A stretch of 64,000 nucleotides of DNA, from positions 7,615,033 to 7,679,032 of the forward strand of contig CM046847.1 in NCBI GenBank assembly GCA_025618425.1, written 5' to 3'. This DNA comes from Heliocidaris tuberculata (Eukaryota > Echinodermata > Echinoidea > Camarodonta > Echinometridae). A program made the translations under genes and the position numbers. Below are positions 56,845 through 64,000 of this stretch, in pieces (position 1 is the stretch's first letter; each line of letters starts with the position of its first letter). Below the pieces are notes generated by a model that was not told the origin of the DNA, made no database searches, and saw only the letters and a list, made by a program, of their open reading frames with translations.

Positions 56845-59800
56845 AAAATCTTTTTTTTCTTACAAACTTCAATGATACAACAAACAAAAACTTTATCAAA
56901 ATAACCTATTAATGAGAGAGAAAGAGAAAGAGAGAGAGAGAGAAAACGATCTTAGGCCGGCCTATCAAACATATACCTTACCTCTCGAGGATCTTTGATT
57001 TTTGGAATTCCTGTTGTTTTGGTCATTGTGGTCTTCATTGGCGGGATCGTCATCGAGTGTCTCCAAGGTCATTTCGAAGTTGGTTGTGACGTCCGTCGTC
57101 ACATCGGTCACGTTTTCGAAACCCACTTCAAGGCCCTCGTCGTGGACTTCCGATGAAGGCATGGCAATCAGTGCAGTCGAAGATGTGGTCGTCGTTGATC
57201 GAGGTGTTAATGAGGGATCGACATCAGACACGGCGAGCATGCATTTCTTGCCGCACATCGACTGGCAGCATTTCATGTTCTCATTGTCCACGCAGTGTGC
57301 GTCATGTACGCAATCCGATCTCATTCGGCATAATAACATGAAGTCGTAGACGAATCTGGGCTTAGGACACCTTCCTGGTCGGGTGTTGGGAACTGGATAT
57401 GCCAGCACATTCAAATCAAAGAGAAATAAAAGATTACAATGACTTTACAAGAAAGCGCATTTGGAAATTATCTTAATATAGCAACCCAAGCCGCCTTCAA
57501 ATGATTCATGACTAAAAACACTTAAAGAAATATAATCAGCTCAGATAATTATTTATATGCACATTCCAAATTATAATAAGTTGTACATGACCAAGTTAAT
57601 ATATCAGTGGGACTGGAACGAATTGTACGATATAATACAAAAAGACAAGGAAAAAAAACAAACTCGATAAGCATTTTCAGTGAATGATAGTTTAAAAAAA
57701 AAATTATTACCCAAAACTAACCTGGTATTCTCAGCGGGATACAGTATTTCATGTTCAAATTTGGATATAATTATATGACATTCTATTTTAAGTTTCCTTG
57801 CAGGAAACAGTTTTGTTTGTCTCTTTTTTTTTAGGATAACGGTAAACCCCGAATTTATTTGTCATGTTTTATAGATAAAAATATCATCTGTTCGCCTGGG
57901 TTACCCAATATTAGGTAAAAACGGAATGTGTAAGTTTGTTTAGCAAAACCCAATCCAAAATGTGTATAATATGCCCCAAATTAAAATATTGAGTAAAAGT
58001 TTACCAATCAAACATGCATGTTCCCCTTTTCACCCAATATACTGCGTAAATTCTAACCAACTTTTTAGGGAGTATTTTTCTAAGGAATGACTTATATCTA
58101 AGACTATAAAGCGGATGGTGTGCTTAAAAAAGAACAAGTAGGCCTAAATAATATCAACAACAGAAAGGAAAATTGTTCAAAACGGAATTTTAAAAAGTGT
58201 ATTTACGTGTAAATTATCAAAATTTTCAGCAGTACGGCTGAAGTAAAACCTGCACAATATCTTATATTTCGTTTTATCAACAATACGTGTACAATCAATT
58301 CACAAGGCAGCTGTTGAGGGCATACTTTGTTGGTAAAAGTCGAAGGGGTTCAAAAATAGATTCCCTTAATTTTCTGTTTTTTGGATATTTTGTTATTTAT
58401 CAAAGTATAGAACACAAACTCCCAAAAGTCCTCTGTGAAACGCTTGCACTTTTATTTAGTACTGATTTTTGCATCTATCTTGCCCTCGGATAAAATAATA
58501 TCTAATTTTCCTGTCTTACCGATTCGAAATTTTCGGTTCTAACCACGTTCAGAAATCTCAAAATAAAGAATTTTTGAAATTTTCTGAACTAGAAACCATG
58601 ATGCGAAAAAATGGTTTGGCAGAACAACCGATAATGGTTTTCAAGGTTATTGGTGTCGATTTTAAGGAAATAAATTATCGTTTTGGTCTTAACACATCTT
58701 GAGGCACCCAGAACAATACAATTTAGTCAAATCCATGGCCAAAACCGACAGTGAAAAAAAAAGAGAAACGTTGATTAATCAGAGAAACGAAAATCCATTT
58801 TGCCTATCTTTTTTCCCAAAATCAGGAATTTAAGAGGCATCAAAACGTGGGCGGGATCCCATTAAGTAGGTGAAATTTTAATGGATTTTGAAATGATAAA
58901 TCTTTGATCTGCGATCGCGGGAAAGTATCCATCCGGTTATAAATGCAAAATGGGGAGCCATATTCATCATAAATCATATTTTTGACATGTAAATAAACTT
59001 TACTTAAGAAAAACAACTGAACGAGAAAAAATGAACAGATAACACCTTTCCCATGCAGTATTATGTTTCCACAATCATCCAGTAAAATACGTTTTGAAAT
59101 AAAAGACCATTACTGCATTTATATAAAAATGCATGCGTATTCTCAAACCAAAGTTGCATCTGACGACTCAAAAAGCTTGGAACGAAGTCTGCGGGGACTA
59201 TAACTGAAGAAACATTCAGGAATTCGAATACAACATTAGCAAATTGGTCTACTCGTGGAACAGCATACACAATATTGATTGCTTGATGAAGCACTGGATA
59301 AAAAGATTACCTCGAAGTGATATCAAAACGATGCTGCGGGGCGGCGTCGACATACTGTATGATTATATATGTCATATTACCTCATTATCTTTGTCATATT
59401 ACCTCATTATCTTTGTCATATCACCTCATTATATTTGTCATATTACCTCACTTTATTAGTCATATTGTGTTTTCATCAAATAGGCTTCTTGGGAGAGATT
59501 TCTTAATAAAGAATCTTGCTGTCACTCTCAGTGTCTAAGATCGGATGCACGATCTGGATTGGATCTCAAACACTCGAGGTATAACAGCAAAATTCTCTCT
59601 TTAAAATTAAATCATATATATAGTTTTAATGATATCATATATTTCTTTTATTTCACCATCATATATATAATAATATGAAATCATATTTTTGTCATTATCC
59701 TGTTTATGTTATTTATCAAGATTGTCATATAGCGAAACAAAACGAGAGAATATTATACTGCTTAGCTTAATAAAAGTTCCCCACTGCTTTCCTCCCTTTT

Positions 59801-60182
59801 TGAACTTTTTGCAAAGGTTATTTTCCTGTCACTAATATATAATATATTTGTGTGTGCGTGTGTGTGTGTTTGTGTTCGTCTGTGTGTGTATGTGCGCCCA
59901 TTTAAAGCGATGACATATGCATGAACTTTACATTCGGACCGATGACACACAGCGAACCGATGACGTCATCGATTGGCAGACCTGCGCAGTTAGACCCAAA
60001 TTACATGCTTTTGCATATAGGGGTAGGTCATCAGTTAGTGTTACACTAACAAGTCGTCGGTTGTATAGTAAAATTTCAGACGGGTCATCGGTTATGCGGT
60101 TGAATTCTACACACACAGGTCATCGGTTATGCGGTCAAATTCTAGGTTGTAAAAGATGTCATCGGTTAATATGCGCGCACAG

Positions 60183-60267
<85 letters not shown>

Positions 60268-60813
60268 CGCACACACACACACATATATATATATATACAT
60301 AATTCCTACTAAGGCGATTTTTTTTGGCGAAATATTCGACGGAAGGGGGAAGCCGACGTTAAGTCGAATTTATCGATTCGCCTTAACGTTTTCGGCACTG
60401 TTTTTTCCCATTTCCGTAGGGGTAGGAGGCATTCTATCGATATAAACGTAGAGAGCGCCAAATTTCTTATATTACTACAAAGTTTTGTTCGGTAGGGAGA
60501 ACTCATTTTCGTATAATATCTAAAATCTATATATGTATAACTCCTTGGTATCTAACGTCCTAAGTTGGACTTAGGACGATGTCTGTTTTTCTTGATTATA
60601 TCAATAGTTTGGGGATTTTATACCTTATCGCACACAAAAGGTAGTTATTATACGATTCTTTTTGCCATAAATGCAAACTGAATCAAATTAATTCTAAACA
60701 TATACTAACATTTTGAATCCATTAATTCTCTGTAACGTCATTTCGCGCTGATATATATGAGTATATACAATAAAAAAAAATCAAAAAAAAATCGCCTTTT
60801 AGTTGAATCTAGG

Positions 60814-60846
<33 letters not shown>

Positions 60847-62173
60847 GCCCACACACACACACACACACGCACGCATTTTATTCTGACCTATTGGAATTCC
60901 CTGGCACACCTGGCCGCACTTTTCCGTACACACACACTCGTATCTGACGCCATGCGTTGATAGACTGGCGCAATCCGATATGTTGGTGCACTTGCGGCGC
61001 CCTGAACATCTGGTCATGGTGACGAGTCCGCCCACTCTGTACTGCTGCACGTCGCTGCGAGCGGGCGGGCATGCACCTACGATAAAGGACAAAGAACAAA
61101 CATTTACACAGCAAAGAATATTGATTTTTAAAAGTTAACACTATTAATGCAAAGAAGTGATAATGTCAAAGGTATATTATGTATATTTATCCATTTTGAC
61201 GGAGGGCTTCATGAAATTCATAACAAGTCGTATTTCACAGAAATAACTAATTCAATCAATTCATAACATTGTTATAAAAAAACATAACATAATCATTCGT
61301 ATATAAGGAATATTGAATAACAAGACTAACAATAATGAAAAGAAATTTTAATATCAAAGGGGTATTTTTATCCTTTCTTCGGGGAGGGGGGGGGGGGTGG
61401 CTTCTTAAAATTCACAAATAGTGTTTTGGAATTCAAGAAAACTATTAAAGAACATGTTTACTAAACACCGTGTAAAATATTTCACTCAGAAGCTTTAGGG
61501 CCATTTGCCCCCAAGAAATATTATTGAAATGGCCTACACGTTTCTTACTCTCTGATAATTTTGGGGCTATGCTGGGAAATCAACCAAACTATTATGCAAA
61601 TTATGTTTGCAAGATAGTTCGGATAAAGTTAAACAAACATATTCATCAAAATGTAATATGATATGTTGGTAATTCTAAAATCCTTCATTTTTGCACAGAA
61701 TATCTTTATTATTATTACGTATAAATTGTGCTTCTATTAGGCTCACATTTCATCTTACTGTCTGGTGAATTTTTGTCTCAACTTTGTTATTGTTCAAGTC
61801 TGTTAATATGTTCTTACGTTTGTAAATACAATGTCTTCAGTCTTGTCGATGCTATTTTGATTCTTTAAGTCAATATACCTAATCAGTTAAATCACCTCCA
61901 TCCAATTTCATCCAATCCATTAAACATGAACGAAAGAAAGCATGAAATCAGTGAATTAAATGCGACATCCAGTATAATAATCAGAATTGAATCAAATCAA
62001 ATCAATGAATTCTTACTTACAGACCATACCACACTGAGAGTTGCATTCACATTTGAAACCTGGTGTTAAACAGTCACTATGAGCGCTGCACGCAGTTTGG
62101 AGATCGCACCTTGGTATTTCAGACGAACCGAATCTATTAAAAATACCATACACTTTACACGCTGGTCTGGCTT
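54863..62173 (-). CDS. Secreted WAP/Kazal multidomain protein (probable protease inhibitor)
   Basis: A minus-strand gene of which four cysteine-rich exons are clear (62173-62021, 61076-60888, 57392-56982, 55871-55503), plus a candidate short last exon (54885-54863). All internal junctions are phase 1, the pattern of shuffled extracellular modules, and the joined frame is open: 380 codons and a stop. Modules in order: two four-disulfide-core-like domains with CxC instead of CC, one canonical WAP domain followed by a Thr/Ser-rich acidic linker with an NVT glycosylation site, and one Kazal-like domain with a charged tail. WAP and Kazal domains are typical of secreted serine-protease inhibitors; inhibition is inferred, not shown. 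The signal-peptide exon was not identified with confidence. I do not recognise a named ortholog. Confidence 0.8.
54956..54983 (+). repeat. (GTT)n microsatellite
   Basis: About nine GTT units, in the intron before the candidate last exon of the minus-strand gene. Confidence 0.95.
55503..55871 (-). CDS. Exon: Kazal-like module and charged tail
   Basis: Acceptor gattgattgacag, donor TCCG|GTAGGA, 369 nt, phase 1-1. Arg/Gly-rich start, then CNSNHPCYVNGHHPLCGSNG, VSYANECYLL and VNHRGYC: the Kazal C-x8-C-x10-C-x22-C layout with the VSYANEC signature. The Kazal fifth cysteine (the one before the helix end) is Asp here. A tail with GCGIYTHC and RDRRRDEDD follows. If the donor were not used, translation would stop at a TAG at 55482-55480. 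This stretch is much more GC-rich than its surroundings. Confidence 0.85.
56450..56860 (+). repeat. Poly-G-containing dispersed repeat
   Basis: 'cagctctccaaaagtcgctcggg' and 'ccagccctccaaaatttactcgg' are two partial copies of the segment at 41519-41540; 'ccataattctctgacaag' also recurs. Includes G runs (56478-56489, 56656-56681) and (AAAT)n at 56807-56845. Open frames here are repeat-derived. Confidence 0.75.
56982..57392 (-). CDS. Exon: canonical WAP domain and acidic linker
   Basis: Acceptor gcatatccag, donor AGAG|GTAAGG, 411 nt, phase 1-1. RPGRCPKPRF ... LLCRMRSDCVHDAHC ... MKCCQSMCGKKCM has all eight WAP cysteines, the RPGRCP start and the KCC motif. The remaining ~80 residues are an STTTTSS-rich and Asp/Glu/Asn-rich low-complexity linker with N-x-T sites, likely an extended glycosylated spacer before the Kazal module. 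Confidence 0.9.
59370..59465 (+). repeat. 22-bp minisatellite (gtcatattacctcattatcttt)
   Basis: Four to five tandem, slightly diverged units in the large intron of the minus-strand gene. Confidence 0.92.
60025..60170 (+). repeat. Direct repeats of ggtcatcggtt
   Basis: 'ggtcatcggttatgcggt' occurs at about 60081 and 60118, with partial copies at 60027 and 60157. A short, irregular direct-repeat cluster. Confidence 0.7.
60183..60298 (+). repeat. (TG)n(TA)n(CA)n palindromic microsatellite
   Basis: GT, AT and AC blocks in succession make a nearly perfect palindrome of about 85 bp, followed by a second AC/AT block. Confidence 0.95.
60814..60870 (+). repeat. (TA)n(CA)n microsatellite
   Basis: Lies directly downstream (in gene sense) of the donor of the 60888 exon. 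Confidence 0.95.
60888..61076 (-). CDS. Exon: variant WAP-like module 2
   Basis: Acceptor tttatcgtag, donor ATAG|GTCAGA (weak), 189 nt, phase 1-1. Reads ACPPARSDVQQYRVGG then RCSGRRKCTNISDCASL and YECVCTEKCGQVC: the same C-x5-C-x5-C ... CxC-x3-C-x3-C pattern as module 1, with a longer loop before CxC. Ends GIPI. A CA/TA microsatellite follows in the intron. Confidence 0.8.
62021..62173 (-). CDS. Exon: variant WAP-like module 1
   Basis: Acceptor tttgtcttcacag, donor GTCT|GTAAGT, 153 nt, phase 1-1. The eight cysteines have WAP spacing from C2 onward: RC-x5-C-x5-C-x6-C-x-C-x3-C-x3-C (FKCECNSQCGMV). The last cysteine codon is completed by the next exon across the junction, which supports the splice. 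The usual adjacent CC pair is CEC here. Confidence 0.82.
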
Positions 62174-62397
62174 CTGTGAAGACAAATGCAAATGAAATTG
62201 TGTTTCTTATTAAAAAGGAAATCACACTTTTCCCATCAATATCTCTTGAATTAAACACGACTAGACCTACTCTTTAAAAGTATAGAGACGAAAATCCACT
62301 TTTTGAGGGAGTCATCTTAAGGATAATTTCGTTTGGAGTGGTATCCTTCCTCGAAATAGTGGAATCCACTCTCAAAATGGTAATTCAACTACTACTT

Positions 62398-62633
62398 TGG
62401 AGTGGATTCCACTACGATTTGGAGTAGATCCACTACGATTTGGAGTGGATTCCACTATAAGATTTGGATTGGATTCAACTATGATTCGGAGTGGATTCAA
62501 ATATGATTCGGAGTGGATTCCACTGTAATTTGGAGTGGATTTCACAATGATTTGAAGTGGATTTCACTACGATTTGGAGTGGATTCCACTACGATTTGGA
62601 GTGGATTCCACTATGATTTGGAGTGGTTTCATA

Positions 62634-62636
<3 letters not shown>
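62398..62636 (+). repeat. 22-bp minisatellite (ggagtggattccactacgattt)
   Basis: About eleven tandem units with variant positions (ccactacg, tcaactatg, tcacaatg), ending in a poly-T run of about 27. Each unit contains the palindrome-like ggagtggattccact. Lies just upstream (in gene sense) of the first visible exon of the WAP/Kazal gene. Confidence 0.95.
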
Positions 62637-62639
<3 letters not shown>

Positions 62640-62665
<26 letters not shown>

Positions 62666-64000
62666 GTACGAATAAATGTATGGAGTCCGGGCATATTTAA
62701 ATAAAGTCAATATCAATGACGACAAGTTCATTATTAATTTTTGAAGCTGAATTTGGTAACTAAAATGATTAAAAGTAATCAGCATATTGTTGAAAACACT
62801 ATAGAGTGTATTGACCGTTGGACATTCATTTATTCATTTATTAGCAGTAATGCAGTGTAGGTAGGTTTAGTGGGGTTTACAATGGTAATGATATAATTAT
62901 GAAATGGCATGAAATGTCAGCTTTAAAATGCTAACACTGAATTGATTTGGGTTAAAAGAGAAAATGCAGGTTCATGGAGTGAATTGTGAGAAAGTTCGAT
63001 GAATAGAGCTGAAATTATTCAATTAATGGAAGACATTGGTGTAATCCAGTAATAGTACTCAATGGTACTCAACGTTCTCTATTGCAATAAAAGTAAAAAT
63101 TTTATCGTATAAAACGTTTTCATATAAAACATTTGCTTCATAAAATGTGAACTCAAATGGACTTGTATATTATGTCATCTATAAATTTATTCCGTGATAT
63201 GAATTGAGAAATATTAAATTTTGAGTCATTTTTGTATATAATTTAAGGGAGAAAATGTAATATTTTGATGATGTTAATATCAGTCAAGATTATAACAAGT
63301 CAAATTAGATTTTCATTATTGTCTAAAAGAAGAGAGAGAGAGAGAGAAAGAGAGAAAATACATGGTTAGTCTTATATGATGGACAAAACTAGTCTTTATT
63401 GAACACATTGTCCGGATCATGCCTACAACAATCAAGACGATTACAGCGACAATAAACAAGGGGAAGGTAACAGAGTGAAGAAGGTTTGGAGGAATCATGA
63501 ACAAGAAAAACAACATGAAGGCGAGGAGAATGGACAAAAGAAAGGAAGGCATTTTCTCTTACTTGTCGGATGATGTAATTCTTTTTTGCTTGCTTTCTTG
63601 TTGGAAAACTTTGGTAAATTTGGCCCGATTCCCCCCCCCCCCTTCGACCATTCGAAATGTTCTATCGACGCCCTTGACTCGAAGGCTGTGCCACCCAGGT
63701 GAGGTAACTACTGTCAATCCGGATACGATAAATGATATCTGTACCTGTCACGGTGGAATTTTTAAAGCCTAGGTCCAGTTCTGGCAAGTAACCAACCTTT
63801 CTTCGACTTTAGTTCATGAATAGCAAAATACTCACGGTGCTAAGCTGCTTAAGGTTCGCTTCAGGATGGAGTACTTAAATAAAAGGTGAAAAAATACGTG
63901 AAGTGCCCAGGCGTGATATTACAAGTTTCCTTTTAGTTTCCTTTATTTTTTCCTGTCAATATCTCGTGCAGTATTATCTTCAAGGGAAATGCTTTCGAGG
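62640..64000. other. No gene recognised except possible signal exon
   Basis: AT-rich sequence with a GA microsatellite at 63329-63355 and a poly-C run at 63632-63643. The 5' end of the minus-strand WAP/Kazal gene is expected here or beyond the window. Confidence 0.5.
63440..63552 (-). CDS. Possible signal-peptide exon (unproven)
   Basis: An ATG at 63552 opens a very hydrophobic stretch, MPSFLLSILLAFMLFFLFMI, then more hydrophobic residues. It is on the right strand and side to be the secretory signal of the WAP/Kazal gene. No convincing donor in the required phase 1 was found, so it may be an artefact of low-complexity DNA. Confidence 0.18.

Larger units (their letters stand above)
57393..60887. 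other. Large intron of WAP/Kazal gene
   Basis: No further cysteine-rich exon found. Contains the 22-bp tandem repeat at 59370-59465, repeated 'ggtcatcggttatgcggt' motifs at 60027-60165 and TG/TA/CA tracts. The AT-rich remainder is unique-looking. Confidence 0.55.

Noticed and set aside
56360..56899. 179-codon minus-strand frame, Pro-rich
   Set aside because: Pro runs are poly-G read in reverse; the rest is dispersed repeat shared with 41.5 kb.
59917..60445. Open frames with VCVCVC and IYIYIY runs
   Set aside because: Translation of TG/TA/CA microsatellites.
62398..62636. CRISPR-like regular repeats
   Set aside because: Units are contiguous with no unique spacers; an ordinary minisatellite in eukaryotic DNA.

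Overview
This is animal nuclear DNA: AT-rich, with split genes, standard GT-AG introns, many microsatellites and a dense load of transposon remnants. A protein ortholog of vertebrate PTCD3, a WAP/Kazal secreted-protein gene, LINEs of the CR1/L2/Jockey group, hAT elements, tRNA-type SINEs, TTAGGG-type repeats and very many short foldback elements together suggest a marine invertebrate deuterostome, most likely an echinoderm. The species cannot be fixed from the window alone.

Layout. 1-3.4 kb: repeat-only DNA flanked by a ~530 bp inverted repeat, with a MITE, a foldback minisatellite and CT/AC microsatellites inside. 3.4-5.2 kb: no gene recognised. 5.2-10.0 kb: a recent ~1.72 kb tandem duplication that carries a LINE 3' fragment and the left end of a hAT element; the second copy runs into the complete hAT element (8208-9982, with a perfect 8-bp target-site duplication). 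10.28-43.68 kb, plus strand: PTCD3 (mitoribosomal small-subunit pentatricopeptide protein, mS39) in 23 visible coding exons. Its phases all agree and sum to 673 codons plus stop; only the short N-terminal targeting segment is unassigned. Its introns hold a LINE with reverse transcriptase, a second hAT element inside a 170-bp tandem array, a 147-bp tandem-repeat element, SINEs and many TIR-only elements. 43.7-54.8 kb: PTCD3 3' flank and intergenic DNA with further MITEs and no recognisable gene. 54.86-62.17 kb, minus strand: a modular, cysteine-rich secreted protein built from phase 1-1 exons (two variant four-disulfide-core modules with CxC in place of CC, one canonical WAP domain with a Thr/acidic linker, one Kazal-like module) and a candidate short last exon with a polyadenylation signal. 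62.2-64.0 kb: minisatellite and unassigned sequence, possibly including the 5' end of that gene.

The two genes are convergent and functionally unrelated (mitochondrial translation versus extracellular protease inhibition). The most notable material is structural: relics of duplicated PTCD3 exons, a duplication whose hairpin loop is flipped between copies, a hAT element that may supply the PTCD3 promoter and first exon, and the CxC variant of the WAP fold. I found no rRNA, true tRNA, CRISPR array or prokaryote-type operon.
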